Notes: generated from the letters alone by a model not told the origin. DNA of 64,000 nucleotides from Microvirga splendida (GCF_016427565.1 NZ_JAELXT010000001.1:124001-188000), one strand, 5' to 3'; shown: positions 35,867 through 45,829, counted from the stretch's first letter. Made by a program: numbers and translations.

Positions 35867-36604
35867 TCAGAAGTAGGAGCGCACCAGGCCGCTCACGAGG
35901 ATGTTCCAGCCGTCGATGAGAACGAAGAAGAGGATCTTGAACGGCAGCGCCAGGACCGTCGGCGGCATCATCATCATGCCCATGGACATCACCAGGGTGG
36001 CGACGATCATGTCGATCACGAGGAACGGGAGGGCAATGAGGAAGCCGATCTCGAATCCGCGCCTCAGCTCGGAGATCATGAAGGCGGGGATCAGGATGCG
36101 CAGGTCGATCTTCTCGCCCTCTTCCGGCTTCGGGTAGTTGACGGCCGCCAGATCACTGAACATCTGGAGATCCTTCGGCCTCACATGGGTCAGCATGAAG
36201 TCGCGGAACGGCTCCGTCGTCCTGGTGAAGGCCTCCGTCTCGGTGATGCGATTCTCCGTCAGCGGCCGAACACCGTCGTTCCAGGCCTTGTCGAAGGTCG
36301 GTCCCATCACGAAGAAGGTCATGAAGAGGGACAGGCTGATCAGGAAGACGTTGGCCGGCGTGCTCTGAAGGCCAAGACCGGAGCGCAGGAAGGAGAAAGC
36401 CACCACGAAACGGGTGAAGCTCGTCACCATGATCAGAAGACCCGGCGCCAGGGACAGCACCGTCAGGAGCACGACGAGCTGGATGATGCGCCCGCTGACA
36501 GCTCCGTCTCCCGAGGGGATCAGCGCCTGAAGGTCCGCCAGCTGGGCATTCGCGCTGCCCGCCAAGAGGATGAATGCGCCGGTGAGGATCAGACGGAAAG
36601 GCAT
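35867..36604 (-). CDS. fliP: Flagellar export gate protein FliP
   Basis: 245 residues with a signal peptide (about 1-21) and four membrane helices; landmarks are RIIQLVVLLTVLSLAPGLLI, TSFTRFVVAFSFLR, and ITETEAFTRTTEPFRDFMLT near the middle. Last gene of the flgB operon. The 121-bp gap to fliF contains the dyad. Confidence 0.95.
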   Translation of the reverse strand: MPFRLILTGAFILLAGSANAQLADLQALIPSGDGAVSGRIIQLVVLLTVLSLAPGLLIMVTSFTRFVVAFSFLRSGLGLQSTPANVFLISLSLFMTFFVMGPTFDKAWNDGVRPLTENRITETEAFTRTTEPFRDFMLTHVRPKDLQMFSDLAAVNYPKPEEGEKIDLRILIPAFMISELRRGFEIGFLIALPFLVIDMIVATLVMSMGMMMMPPTVLALPFKILFFVLIDGWNILVSGLVRSYF

Positions 36605-36661
36605 GGCAACGGTCTCTCGGGAAAATGGACAGGTGGCTTGAAAACTCAGACTGCGCTCAGG

Positions 36662-37171
36662 CTACTGAACGATAAGGGTTTCGAGGACAAGCTCCTGGAC
36701 GACGCCCTTCGAGCGCAATTTGACGCGCTCGTTGAGGTCCTCCCTGAGATGAAGAAGGCCGCTCGGCCCCTGGATCTGCGCCAGCGACAGGGTGCGCAGA
36801 TAGGCCATAACATCCTGGCGGATCTCTCCGGCCATCACGTCCGGGCTCTGCTCTTCGTTCAGCTTATAGATGATGGAAGCCTCGACCCTCACCCAATCCT
36901 CGTTCGACGCGGCGAGATTCGTGACCACGGGAGCAAGCTTCTTGATTCCGATATTGCCCGCGTAAGGGCTCGCAACTTCGGTTTTCTCGGGCAGAGCCTT
37001 GTATTTCTCCTCCACCCGCTTCTCGATGCCTGAAACCATCACGAGCCCGAAGCCGCCTCCGATGGCCGCCGACAGCAGCGTCAGGAGGCCGAGCGTCAGG
37101 AGCACCCGCAGCGACCCTTCCCGGACGGGCGCGCTGCCGGCTGGAGCAGGAAGTTCCAGTGCCTTGGCCAT
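36662..37171 (-). CDS. fliL: Flagellar protein FliL
   Basis: 169 residues: one membrane helix (about 24-50) and a periplasmic domain ending KLRSKGVVQELVLETLIVQ, typical of FliL, which stabilises stators around the motor. Located between flgH and fliP as in other rhizobial clusters. A second FliL-like protein is encoded at 10245-10694. Confidence 0.87.
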   Translation of the reverse strand: MAKALELPAPAGSAPVREGSLRVLLTLGLLTLLSAAIGGGFGLVMVSGIEKRVEEKYKALPEKTEVASPYAGNIGIKKLAPVVTNLAASNEDWVRVEASIIYKLNEEQSPDVMAGEIRQDVMAYLRTLSLAQIQGPSGLLHLREDLNERVKLRSKGVVQELVLETLIVQ

Positions 37172-37189
37172 TTACCCGATCCTCGTCGT

Positions 37190-37888
37190 CTAGAAGGGAG
37201 TCAGAACGTCGTACAGCTGCTGCCCATAGGCAGGCTGCTGGACTTCCATGAGACGCCCGCGTCCGCCATAGGAGACCCTGGCTTCGGCGATCTTGTCATA
37301 GCTGATGGTGTTCCTCGGCGAGATGTCGCGAGGCCGCACGATGCCGGCGATATTGAGCACGCGAACCTCGAAGTTGACGCGCACTTCCTGCGATCCGCTG
37401 ATCACCACATTGCCGTTCGGAAGAACCTCGTTGACGACCGCAGCAACCGACAGGCGCAGCTTCTCGGAGCGGTCGATGGTCCCCTGCCCGTTTGAGTTTG
37501 ACGAGGAATTGATGCCGGCATCCGCCGTGCCGTCCGCGTTCCAACCCTTGAATGAGAAAGCATAGTCGAGGCCGGCGCTCACCGAGGATCGGCGCGACCT
37601 GTCGCTGGCGTTCTCGAACTCCGCCTTGTCGTCGATCTGGATGTTCACCGTCACGATGTCGCCCACCTGCCGGGCGCGCGGGCTGGTGAAGAGATCGGCG
37701 CTGGCATTGCTCCAGGTGGAGTTCGGCGCGGAGGGACCGGCGCCCTTGAACAAGTACGGCAGCGGTTCGCGCTCGACGGCGATCCCTGAGCCGACCGGCG
37801 TCATGCCCGGCTCGCGGCCGAGATCCTCCGGCCTCGTCGCGCAGGCCGCGAGGAAACACAGGCCGGCAATGGCAATAAGATGTTTCAA
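37190..37888 (-). CDS. flgH: Flagellar L-ring lipoprotein FlgH
   Basis: 232 residues. A TTG start at 37888 places a lipoprotein signal at the N-terminus (KHLIAIAGLCFLAAC, Cys16) with GAGG upstream, and overlaps the motE stop by 4 bases. L-ring landmarks: ADLFTSPRARQVGDIVTVNI, VNEVLPNGNVVISGSQEVRV, RPRDISPRNTISYDKIAEAR. The longer frame to 38380 is shadow of motE. Confidence 0.93.
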   Translation of the reverse strand: MKHLIAIAGLCFLAACATRPEDLGREPGMTPVGSGIAVEREPLPYLFKGAGPSAPNSTWSNASADLFTSPRARQVGDIVTVNIQIDDKAEFENASDRSRRSSVSAGLDYAFSFKGWNADGTADAGINSSSNSNGQGTIDRSEKLRLSVAAVVNEVLPNGNVVISGSQEVRVNFEVRVLNIAGIVRPRDISPRNTISYDKIAEARVSYGGRGRLMEVQQPAYGQQLYDVLTPF

Positions 37889-38397
37889 TTTTGCCTCACG
37901 GGATTCTTTTCGCGCTTGGGAGCGTCGGTGATGACATTGGCCAGCTGTGCGGCGCGGGCCGGCTCCATCTCGTTGAGAACCGCGCTGGCGGCTCGCGGAT
38001 TGAGCTTGGCGATAACGGCCGCCGCGATCTCCTCGTCCATGTTCATGAGCTGGAGAGCCGCCGCATCCGGCCGCATCCGCGCGTAGATCATGACGATCGT
38101 CTCGTCGGCCTTCTCCAGGACCTCGTTGCGGCGCTTGAGCCACTCCTCGTACTCGGCTCGCTTCGCCTCCAGAACCTTGATGCGACCCTCGATCTCCTTC
38201 TCCATATCGGCAAGCGCCTGCTTCTGAAGGGCGAAGCGTGCATCGGAGGCTGCATCGGCAATATTGGTGCAGTACTGGTTGTTCTTGGCGGGCGCATTCG
38301 CTTCCTGCGCCTGAGCACCGCCGAAAGACATGACTCCCAGGAGCAAGGCACCGGCTGCCACTCGCCGCAAATTCCGGCATGTCGTGCGAGACATCAT
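37885..38397 (-). CDS. motE: MotE-like chaperone
   Basis: 170 residues: signal peptide (about 10-31), then coiled coil (MEKEIEGRIKVLEAKRAEYE) and an MgtE-N-like helical end (MIYARMRPDAAALQLMNMDE). In Sinorhizobium MotE is a chaperone for MotC and lies between flgI and flgH as here. Start codon is the first of two ATGs; it overlaps flgI. Confidence 0.88.
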   Translation of the reverse strand: MMSRTTCRNLRRVAAGALLLGVMSFGGAQAQEANAPAKNNQYCTNIADAASDARFALQKQALADMEKEIEGRIKVLEAKRAEYEEWLKRRNEVLEKADETIVMIYARMRPDAAALQLMNMDEEIAAAVIAKLNPRAASAVLNEMEPARAAQLANVITDAPKREKNPVRQN

Positions 38398-39494
38398 TGG
38401 ATCACCAACTCCGCTTGAAGGGCGCCGGCCGTCTTGACCGCCTGGAGGATCGCGATGACATCGGACGGCTTGAGTCCCATCTGGTTCAACCCCTTGACGA
38501 GGGTCTGCAGATCCGAGCCCCGGACGATGGCCAGGGGCACTCGCTCCTCCGCCGCCGTGATCTGCGTGCGCGGCACCACCACGGTCTGACCCATCGAGAA
38601 CGGGTCAGGCTGAGAGACCTCGGGTGTTTCCGTCACGCGGATCGTAAGAGCCCCGTGCGTGATGGCCACGGTCGAGATCTGCACGTTCTTTCCGATCACG
38701 ACCGTCCCGGTCCGCTGGTCGACGACGATGCGTGCAGGCGTATCGGGCCTGATCTCGATATCGCCGAGTTCGGCAATGAACCGGGTCGCCGCAATATTCT
38801 TCGGCTTCTGCAGCACGACGGTCCGGAAGTCGCGGGGGGACGCGACGCGGATGCCGAAACGCTGCTGGGCATATTGATTGATCGCGTCGGTGATCAGCGT
38901 CGCGGTCTTGTAGTCAGGGTTCTTGAGCTCGAAAGCCAGCCCGCCCACCGCATCGAATCCGCCCTGAACCTCGCGCTCGATCAGTGCGCCGTTCGGAATG
39001 CGGCCCGCTGTCGCCACCCCAGAGGTCAGGGTCTCGGCCTGCCCCTGGGCGGAGAATCCCGACACCACGATCGCGCCTTGGGCAACGGCATAGACCTGCC
39101 CGTCGCCGCCCTGCAGGGCGGTCAGCATGAGGGTGCCGCCCTTCAGGGATGTCGCATCGCCCATGGAGGTGACGGTCACGTCGATGCGCGATCCGGTCCC
39201 GACGAAGGGCGGCAGGTCGGCCGTGACGATGACGGCCGCCACATTGCGGGTGCGCAGGTTGATGTCACGGACGTTCACGCCCATGCGGTCGAGCATGGAT
39301 TGCAGGGACTGCTCGGTGAACTGGGAGTTGCGCAGCGTATCGCCGGTGCCCTGAAGGCCCATGACGAGGCCGTAGCCGATCAGCTGGTTGTCGCGGACGC
39401 CCTGAACCGAGGCCACGTCCTTGATGCGGGTGGCAGCGTGCGCCTGTACTGCGAACAGGGCGGCGAAGAAAAAGAGGACAGCGCGGAGCATCAA
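38394..39494 (-). CDS. flgI: Flagellar P-ring protein FlgI
   Basis: 366 residues with signal peptide (RAVLFFFAALFAVQAHAA) and the P-ring body: RIKDVASVQGVRDNQLIGYG, LVMGLQGTGDTLRNSQFTEQ, LVKGLNQMGLKPSDVIAILQ. Overlaps flgA by 4 bases upstream and motE downstream. Confidence 0.95.
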   Translation of the reverse strand: MMLRAVLFFFAALFAVQAHAATRIKDVASVQGVRDNQLIGYGLVMGLQGTGDTLRNSQFTEQSLQSMLDRMGVNVRDINLRTRNVAAVIVTADLPPFVGTGSRIDVTVTSMGDATSLKGGTLMLTALQGGDGQVYAVAQGAIVVSGFSAQGQAETLTSGVATAGRIPNGALIEREVQGGFDAVGGLAFELKNPDYKTATLITDAINQYAQQRFGIRVASPRDFRTVVLQKPKNIAATRFIAELGDIEIRPDTPARIVVDQRTGTVVIGKNVQISTVAITHGALTIRVTETPEVSQPDPFSMGQTVVVPRTQITAAEERVPLAIVRGSDLQTLVKGLNQMGLKPSDVIAILQAVKTAGALQAELVIQ

Positions 39495-39955
39495 TAGACT
39501 CCAATCCGGATCCGGCCATCGGCCTGAACGCGCCCGGTGATGATTCGGCCGCTATCGACGTTCTTTACCTGGATCGTCTCACCCATGGTGCCGGACTGCA
39601 GGGGAATGCCGACGCCCATGATCGAGAGCCCGCCTTCCTCGAAAACGATCTGAGCCTGAACGCCCCGCGTGACGAGCTTGGGATCGTCGACCGCGTTCAT
39701 CGGGATCGGCTCGCCCGGCCGAAGAGTGCGACGTGCCATTTTCCCGGTCAGAACGCGGGGGGATTCGACGACGGCTGTGCGGTAACGGTAGTTCTCGGGA
39801 AAGGCCCTGTCCTTCAGCATCGACTCCTGGATCGTATCGCCTGGATAGATTGTGACGGCAGGAACCGGGAGGATACGCTCCTCGGCAACCGCACCTTGCA
39901 GCGTTCCGACGCTGAGGATGGTTGCCATGAGAGCGAGCTGGACGAAGTTCTTCAT
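39491..39955 (-). CDS. flgA: P-ring assembly chaperone FlgA
   Basis: 154 residues with a signal peptide (FVQLALMATILSVGTLQGA) and a SAF-type domain: VTIYPGDTIQESMLKDRAFP, ARRTLRPGEPIPMNAVDDPK, IQVKNVDSGRIITGRVQADG. Short form without a large N-terminal domain. Coupled to flgI by ATGA. Confidence 0.93.
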   Translation of the reverse strand: MKNFVQLALMATILSVGTLQGAVAEERILPVPAVTIYPGDTIQESMLKDRAFPENYRYRTAVVESPRVLTGKMARRTLRPGEPIPMNAVDDPKLVTRGVQAQIVFEEGGLSIMGVGIPLQSGTMGETIQVKNVDSGRIITGRVQADGRIRIGVY

Positions 39956-39979
39956 GATGAGATCACCCGCATGCCGCCT

Positions 39980-40768
39980 TTAGCGGATGCCCTTTGACAC
40001 GGTTCCGGCCATGTCGTCCGCAGCCTGGATGACCTTGGAATTCATCTCGAAAGCGCGCTGAGCCGAGATCAGGTTCGTGATTTCCTTGATCGGGTCCACG
40101 TTCGAGGCTTCGAGATAGCCCTGGTGGATCTTTCCGTAGCCGGGATCGGACGGGATACCCACGGCCGGCGCGCCCGACGCCAGCGTCTCGCGATAATAGT
40201 TGCCGCCGATGGGCTCCAGGCCGGCATCGTTGGCGAAATTCGCGAGCGTCAGCTGACCCAGGTTCTGAGGCTGAGCCTCTCCGGCGATCTTGGCGAAGAT
40301 CTCGCCCGACTCGTTGATCGTCACGTCGAGCGTGTTGGGCGGAACGATGATGGGCGGGTTGAGGGTGTAGCCGTCGAGGGTGACGAGCTGTCCGTCGCCG
40401 TTCTTGTTGAACGACCCCGCACGGGTATAGACGATCTCGCCGCTCGGCGCATTCACCTGGAACCAGCCGCGCCCGTTGAGAGCGAGGTCGAACTGGTTCG
40501 CGGTGTTCGTCAGGGAGCCCTGTCGGTGGAGGTTGCGGATGGCCGCCGTCTTCACGCCCAGACCCAGCATGGCTCCTTCCGGCACAGGGCTGGAGCCTGC
40601 CTGGTTGGGAATGGCCTGCGAGCGCTCGGTCTGATAGAGGAGATCCGTGAACTCCGCCCGTGCCGCCTTGAAGGCGGTGGTGTTGACGTTCGAGATGTTG
40701 TTGGCAATCACCTCGACATTCAGCTGCTGCGCATTCATTCCGGTTGCGGCAATCGCTAGCGCTCTCAT
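39980..40768 (-). CDS. flgG: Distal rod protein FlgG
   Basis: 262 residues, the usual FlgG length. [20 protein letters not shown] at the N-terminus, [20 protein letters not shown], and C-terminal [20 protein letters not shown]. Fourth gene of the flgB operon. Confidence 0.96.
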   Translation of the reverse strand: MRALAIAATGMNAQQLNVEVIANNISNVNTTAFKAARAEFTDLLYQTERSQAIPNQAGSSPVPEGAMLGLGVKTAAIRNLHRQGSLTNTANQFDLALNGRGWFQVNAPSGEIVYTRAGSFNKNGDGQLVTLDGYTLNPPIIVPPNTLDVTINESGEIFAKIAGEAQPQNLGQLTLANFANDAGLEPIGGNYYRETLASGAPAVGIPSDPGYGKIHQGYLEASNVDPIKEITNLISAQRAFEMNSKVIQAADDMAGTVSKGIR

Positions 40769-40780
40769 GGTCTTATCCTC

Positions 40781-41113
40781 TTAGATCGCCATCCGGGCGA
40801 TTTCCTGATAGGCCGCAACCACCTTGTCGCGGATGGCAATCGCGGTCTGAAGCGTCTGTTCGGCGGACATCACGGCCTCGACCACCTGCTGCACCGAGGC
40901 TTTGCCCTGGATGCCGGCAATCGATGCGGCTTCACCCGCCTTCATGGTGTCGACAGCCGACGTGGCCACCTGGGCCATCATGTCGCTGAAGCTCACCGGC
41001 GCAGCGCCGGCGACGGCTCCCGCTGCCGGAGACGTCGTGCCGAAAGCCGGAACGGCCGTGACCGCCGCCGGGCTGTCGATCATTGAGGAGATGGAGGATA
41101 CGGCACTGATCAT
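40781..41113 (-). CDS. fliE: MS-ring/rod adaptor FliE
   Basis: 110 residues. Ala/Ser/Pro-rich start, then helices FSDMMAQVATSAVDTMKAGE and VEAVMSAEQTLQTAIAIRDK ending VVAAYQEIARMAI, the FliE signature. First substrate of the export apparatus, joining FliF to FlgB. Confidence 0.93.
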   Translation of the reverse strand: MISAVSSISSMIDSPAAVTAVPAFGTTSPAAGAVAGAAPVSFSDMMAQVATSAVDTMKAGEAASIAGIQGKASVQQVVEAVMSAEQTLQTAIAIRDKVVAAYQEIARMAI

Positions 41114-41114
41114 A

Positions 41115-41531
41115 TCAGCCTCTCATGAGATCAATGGTTGCGGAGATCATGGCTCTCGCCTGCTTCATCATCTGCAGATTGGCCTGATAGGATCGATTGG
41201 CCTCCCGCATGTCGGCCATTTCGATCAGCATGTTCACGTTCGGCTTCTTGACCATTCCGTTCTCGTCGGCCGCCGGATTGCCGGGATCGTATTCGACCGG
41301 GAAAGGCGCTTCGTCCTGGCCGACGTCCTTCACCGATACCGAGGCTGCGCCGAGCGTCCGTTCAAGCTCGGAGCGAAAGGTGATCGTCTTGCGCGTATAG
41401 GGATCGGACCCGGGAGTCCGCCCGGTCGAATTCGCATTCGCGATGTTCTCGGACACGACGCGCAGGCGCGCCGACTGCGCCTCAAGACCGGCGCTGGACA
41501 GTTTTCCGGAGGCAATCAAAGGATCGATCAT
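41115..41531 (-). CDS. flgC: Proximal rod protein FlgC
   Basis: 138 residues. [20 protein letters not shown] near the N-terminus and [20 protein letters not shown] near the C-terminus are the FlgC landmarks. Overlaps flgB by 4 bases; 1 base separates it from fliE. Confidence 0.95.
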   Translation of the reverse strand: MIDPLIASGKLSSAGLEAQSARLRVVSENIANANSTGRTPGSDPYTRKTITFRSELERTLGAASVSVKDVGQDEAPFPVEYDPGNPAADENGMVKKPNVNMLIEMADMREANRSYQANLQMMKQARAMISATIDLMRG

Positions 41532-41917
41532 GACGGAGTCCTCACGCTGGTCAGCAGCATTCGATGGAATGACTTCACGATGGTCGTGTTCAGGGTATGC
41601 TGGCGGTTGACCTCACCAGCCTTGATGAGCTCCTGCTCAAGGCTCACGGAGTTCTTCGAGTAGACTGTGTCCCAGCTCTCGGACTTCTTCACCTTCGTCG
41701 CCTCGGCGCGCGATGGGGAGATGCCGATGTGGCCGTTGCTGGTCGCCGCCATGACCAACTTGGTCTTGTCCAGCACGTCGGCGAACGGCTCGACATCCCG
41801 GGCGCGGTAGCCGGGAGTGTTGGCATTGGCGACATTGCCGGAAATGGTCGTCTGGCGGGCAGCAAGCCACTGAGCCTGTCGCGATGCCAAATCGAACAAG
41901 TAGACAGGTGCCGTCAC
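41528..41917 (-). CDS. flgB: Proximal rod protein FlgB
   Basis: 129 residues; GTG start at 41917 (CGGAGATTCCT upstream). [20 protein letters not shown] is the conserved rod motif. First gene of the longest flagellar operon in the window (flgB to fliP). An operator-like dyad lies about 51 bases before the start; the divergent neighbour is the FixL-like kinase. Confidence 0.95.
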   Translation of the reverse strand: MTAPVYLFDLASRQAQWLAARQTTISGNVANANTPGYRARDVEPFADVLDKTKLVMAATSNGHIGISPSRAEATKVKKSESWDTVYSKNSVSLEQELIKAGEVNRQHTLNTTIVKSFHRMLLTSVRTPS

Positions 41918-41962
41918 AGGAATCTCCGAGCAAATATGGTAAAGGAGCGTTTAAGCTCCCAA

Positions 41963-41974
41963 CCTTGCACGAGG
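41963..41974. promoter_or_regulatory. Operator-like dyad before flgB
   Basis: CCTTGCACGAGG, differing from the fliF copy at only the two central bases, with AA on the left in both. Centred about 51 bases upstream of the flgB GTG. Function inferred from recurrence. Confidence 0.55.
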
Positions 41975-42100
41975 CTGACTTGACTTCGGCTCATGCCGGC
42001 AGGGCTGGATCTGAGATCGGCTGCGTCTTCAAAATCCAGTCTGCGCCATCAGCCCTGAGCGGCGATCTGCGCTGGATGATACGCAACTCTATTTCATAGA

Positions 42101-42132
42101 CTTGGCAGGTGAACTCATTGGCAGGTAAACTC
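42101..42132. repeat. Tandem 16-bp direct repeat
   Basis: TTGGCAGGTGAACTCA followed at once by TTGGCAGGTAAACTCA (15 of 16 identical). It lies about 190-225 bases before the FixL-like kinase start and 185-215 before flgB. The arrangement suggests a binding site for a regulator acting on one of these genes; a chance duplication is possible. Confidence 0.7.
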
Positions 42133-42324
42133 AGTTGCACTTCACGCCCGGGCGTTACCATGTCGCAACCGAATCAGTTGCTTTTCAGCCAGCTATCCTC
42201 ATGAAGGGCGCGGTCGCCGGAACATTGGCCGATGCGGCATGAGCCCAGTCGGGCTGCTGTTTGCGCGATCATTTGCCAATACGTTAAAAAACTGCAAGCA
42301 ACGCAGCTCTTGGGTTGGGGGGTT

Positions 42325-45063
42325 ATGACTCATACATCTGCGTTAGAGGATCTTGTCGGCAGGGCTGTGGTTCACGCGAACCCTGATCCTGCTCGCGTTC
42401 TCAATGCCGTCACCGATTTTGCTCTGATCACCCTCACTTATTCTGGAAATATTATATCATGGAATGCCGGTGCAGAGCGCATCTACGGTTGGCGATCCGA
42501 TGAGATTTTGAACCGGCACTTTTCCCTTCTCTATTCCTCAGACGAGCAGCTTCGCGGAAAGCCTCTCCAAGATCTCCATACAGCAGCCGCTTCGGGGCAT
42601 TCTGCCGACCAGATCCGCTGCAGGACGAAGCATGGGATTCATATCCTGTGCCGAGTGACGCTTGATGCAATCAACTCCGAAGCCGGCGAGGACCGCAGCT
42701 TCGTTCTCACCGCTCGCGACATCAGCCGCTTCATGGCCGCGGAAGCCGCACTGAAGACCCAGGAGGAGCGTTACCGGGCCCTCATCGAGGCAAGCTCCGC
42801 GATGGTGTGGCGCGCGGATGCCGGGGGGATGATCATCGACGGGTCGCTGAGTTGGGAGGCCTCCCCGCCGACGCCATCCGGGAATGACGGAGATTATGCC
42901 TGGCTCGAAGCCGTTCATCCCGAGGATCGGGAGCGCGCGACGGCAGCCTGGCTGGAAACGCTGGCTTCGGAAAAAGCCGGGATCAACGAGTACCGGGCAC
43001 TTGCGCCCGATGGCCAGTATCGCTGGGTGCTGACGAGGGCCGTTCCTCTTCACGATGCCGATGGCGCCGTTCAGGAATGGATCGGAACCGTCACGGACAT
43101 TCATGAGCAGAAAGTGGCCGCTGAACGGCTGCGCCGAAGCGAAGAGCAGTACCGCGCCCTGATCGAAGCCAGCTCCGCCATTGTCTGGCGCGCGGCAACC
43201 GACGGGGCGATCACAAAGGTCTGGGGCTGGGAGGCCTTCAGCGGTCAGACCAACGAGAACTACACCGGCTTCGGCTTCCTGAATGCCGTGCATCCTGACG
43301 ACAGAGCAGGACTTCTCGCCCACTGGCAGATCATCCGCGCCTCGGAAGAGCCGGGGATGTTCGAGTACCGTGTCCGCCGCCTCGACGGCAAATACCGTTG
43401 GATGCTCGCCCGGGCGGTCCCGCTGCTGAACGAAAACGGTCAGGCTCAGGAATGGGTGGGCACCGTCACGGACATCCATGATCAGCGCCAGGCGGAGATC
43501 AGGCTGCGCAGCAGCGAAGAAAGGCTGCGCCTGGCCATCGAGACGACAGCCCTGGGAATTTGGGACCAGGACCTTGTCACCGGTCGGCGTCAATGGATGC
43601 CGGAGGCGCGCCAGATCCTGGGTTTGACGCCGGACGTCACCATCACGCGCGAGGTTATCCTCGATTGCGTTCACCCCGACGACCGCAGCCGGATGGCGAG
43701 CACGTTTTACGATGACCAGCCGGGCAGCGACCTGACCTACAGCGGCAGCTTCAGGATCATCCGCGCCGATACGGGGGAGGAACGCTGGGTCACGGCCATC
43801 GGCCGCACCCTGGTCGATGACGGCGGCCGGCCCATCCGCAAGATCGGAACCGTTCAGGACATCACGGAGCGCAAGCTGGCGGAGAACGCGCTGCGCTCGA
43901 GCGAGGAGCGCCTGCGGACGAGCGAAGCGCATCTCAGGTCCATTCTCGAGACCGTTCCCGACGCCATGGTCGTGGCCGACGAGAGCGGCATCATTCGCTC
44001 CTTCAGCGCCACGGCCGTGAACATGTTCGGCTATCAGCCCGAAGAGGTCATCGGCACGAACGTCAAGTTCCTGATGCCTCTTCCCTATCGCGAGCAGCAT
44101 GACGGCTATATCCGCCGTTACCGTGAGACGGGAGAACGACGCATCATCGGGAGCGGGCGCGTGGCGGTTGCTCAGCGGAAGGATGGCTCCACCTTTCCCA
44201 TGGAGGTTCAGGTCGGCGAGATGGAATCGGAGGGAGAGCGCTTCTTCACGGCCTTCATCCGCGATCTGACGGAGCGCCAGCGGACGGAGACCCGGATGCA
44301 GGAACTGCAATCCGAGCTTGCCTACATGTCCCGCTTCACGGCCCTGGGAGAGATGGGCTCGACACTGGCTCATGAGATCAACCAGCCCCTGACGGCGATC
44401 ACGAGCTATTTGAAAGGCTGCGGCCTCATTCTCAGCGATGTCGAAGGAGACAAGATCTCCCTCGTTCGCCATGCCGTGAATGAAGCCGCCGAGGAGGCCC
44501 TGCGCGCCGGAGAGGTGATCCGGCAATTGCGGGAGTTCGTATCCAGGGGAGGAAGCGAGCATCAGATCGAGGGGCTTCAGCGCCTCGTCGAGGAGGCGAG
44601 CGCCCTGGCCTTGGTGGGCGCCAAGGAAAAGGACGTGAAGGTCGAATACGATTTTCCGTCCGACAACCCGCTCGTCTTCGTGAACCGCGTTCAGATCCAG
44701 CAGGTTCTGCTCAATCTGATCCGCAACGCCATCGAGGCGATGCAGGAATCGGACCGCCGAGAACTGCTGATCAAGGCTCAGCCTGTTCCCTTCGAGTCCA
44801 TGGTCCAGGTCAGCGTCAGGGACACGGGATCCGGGATTGCCCCGGAGGTCTTGAAGAACCTTTTCAAGCCATTTACCACCACGAAGCGAAGCGGCATGGG
44901 CGTGGGCCTCTCGATCAGCCGGACGATCGTGGAATCCCACGGCGGCAAGATCTGGGCCGAGTCGATTCCCGGTGAAGGCACCACCTTTCATTTTACTTTG
45001 AGAACCGTCGACAAGGAGGACATGGCCAGTGTCGAACACGCCGATCGTGTATGTGGTGGATGA
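42325..45063 (+). CDS. Multi-PAS histidine kinase, FixL-like
   Basis: 912 residues, no membrane helix, so cytoplasmic. Five PAS domains in tandem (about 20-135, 150-275, 280-400, 405-530, 545-665), then HisKA (His683 in LAHEINQP) and HATPase (N box [32 protein letters not shown]). PAS2 and PAS3 are near copies ([10 protein letters not shown] in both). The last PAS plus kinase core closely follows FixL ([12 protein letters not shown], then [19 protein letters not shown]), but the FixL heme-ligand His is Arg606 here, so heme binding is doubtful. Start ATG 42325 after GGGGGG. The FixJ-like regulator overlaps its 3' end by 35 bases. Confidence 0.9.
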   Translation: MTHTSALEDLVGRAVVHANPDPARVLNAVTDFALITLTYSGNIISWNAGAERIYGWRSDEILNRHFSLLYSSDEQLRGKPLQDLHTAAASGHSADQIRCRTKHGIHILCRVTLDAINSEAGEDRSFVLTARDISRFMAAEAALKTQEERYRALIEASSAMVWRADAGGMIIDGSLSWEASPPTPSGNDGDYAWLEAVHPEDRERATAAWLETLASEKAGINEYRALAPDGQYRWVLTRAVPLHDADGAVQEWIGTVTDIHEQKVAAERLRRSEEQYRALIEASSAIVWRAATDGAITKVWGWEAFSGQTNENYTGFGFLNAVHPDDRAGLLAHWQIIRASEEPGMFEYRVRRLDGKYRWMLARAVPLLNENGQAQEWVGTVTDIHDQRQAEIRLRSSEERLRLAIETTALGIWDQDLVTGRRQWMPEARQILGLTPDVTITREVILDCVHPDDRSRMASTFYDDQPGSDLTYSGSFRIIRADTGEERWVTAIGRTLVDDGGRPIRKIGTVQDITERKLAENALRSSEERLRTSEAHLRSILETVPDAMVVADESGIIRSFSATAVNMFGYQPEEVIGTNVKFLMPLPYREQHDGYIRRYRETGERRIIGSGRVAVAQRKDGSTFPMEVQVGEMESEGERFFTAFIRDLTERQRTETRMQELQSELAYMSRFTALGEMGSTLAHEINQPLTAITSYLKGCGLILSDVEGDKISLVRHAVNEAAEEALRAGEVIRQLREFVSRGGSEHQIEGLQRLVEEASALALVGAKEKDVKVEYDFPSDNPLVFVNRVQIQQVLLNLIRNAIEAMQESDRRELLIKAQPVPFESMVQVSVRDTGSGIAPEVLKNLFKPFTTTKRSGMGVGLSISRTIVESHGGKIWAESIPGEGTTFHFTLRTVDKEDMASVEHADRVCGG

Positions 45064-45649
45064 TGACGTCGGAGTGCGGAAGGCCCTCTCTTTTTTGCTG
45101 GTTTCGGCTGGCCTGAACGTTCGTCTGTATGAATCCGCCAAGGCCTTCCTCGATGAAGTCGGCGATCCCGGGCGCTGTTGCATCGTGACGGACGTGCGGA
45201 TGCCCGGCATCGATGGCCTGGAGTTCATCCGACGCCTCAATGGGCGCGGCCTGAACGTTCCTGTCGTCGTCATGACCGGCCATGCGGATATTCCGCTTGC
45301 CGTGGAAGCCATGAAGGCGGGAGCCATCGACTTTCTCGAAAAACCCTTCCGGGAAGACCGTTTCCTGGAGGTTGTCCGCTTTGCCCTGGTCTGCGACGAG
45401 AAGAGCGTTCGCAGAAATCAGGAGCTTCTTCGGACCCAGGCGCGCCTGCAATCCCTCTCGCAGAGGGAGCGTCAGGTGCTGGACGGCTTGGTCGCCGGCA
45501 AGGCCAACAAGATGATTGCCCATGAGCTGAACATCAGCATTCGCACCGTCGAGATCCACCGCTCGAACGTGATGGCGAAGATGGAGGCCAAAAGCCTTTC
45601 CGAGCTGATCCGCATGGCCCTGTTCCTGGAGGTCGCGACGGGACAGTGA
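45029..45649 (+). CDS. FixJ-like response regulator
   Basis: 206 residues: receiver with acceptor D55 (IVTDVRMPG), [20 protein letters not shown] and KPF, then a LuxR-type HTH (LSQREREVLDG-like [37 protein letters not shown]). FixJ-type proteins activate promoters when phosphorylated by FixL. GTG start at 45029 inside the kinase gene indicates coupling. The targets are unknown; the location beside flgB suggests motility or energy-related control. Confidence 0.9.
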   Translation: MSNTPIVYVVDDDVGVRKALSFLLVSAGLNVRLYESAKAFLDEVGDPGRCCIVTDVRMPGIDGLEFIRRLNGRGLNVPVVVMTGHADIPLAVEAMKAGAIDFLEKPFREDRFLEVVRFALVCDEKSVRRNQELLRTQARLQSLSQRERQVLDGLVAGKANKMIAHELNISIRTVEIHRSNVMAKMEAKSLSELIRMALFLEVATGQ

Positions 45650-45829
45650 CCAGGCGCAGGCGGCACGGTGGCTCACGCAGCTGGACCGATGGAAAAAGGC
45701 GAAGGTCGTATTGACTGACGCCTGGCCGTGCCGGAAGCACTCCAGGCCCGTTGATGCCATTGGTTCCGCACAGAAGTGCGGAAGCCGCCCCTCTCGACAA
45801 CTCCTTCAACCCAGAACTCCGGTGCCGCA

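Larger units (their letters stand above)
41918..42324. other. Divergent promoter region flgB / FixL-like kinase (407 bp)
   Basis: No gene seen. It holds the flgB operator-like dyad (41963-41974), a GGAGC/GCTCC small dyad at about 41944-41959, a tandem 16-bp repeat (42101-42132) and a short AGCCC/GGGCT hairpin near 42242-42255. Promoters for both directions must lie here; exact -35/-10 boxes are not clear. Confidence 0.6.

Noticed and set aside
42102-42139. Sigma-54 promoter in the 16-bp repeat (TGGCAGG...TTGCAC)
   Set aside because: GG and GC elements are 11 or 15 bases apart instead of 10.
42538-45327. A 929-codon minus-strand open frame opposite the FixL-like kinase
   Set aside because: It mirrors codon bias of the kinase, has no domain, and the plus-strand frame has unmistakable PAS and kinase motifs.
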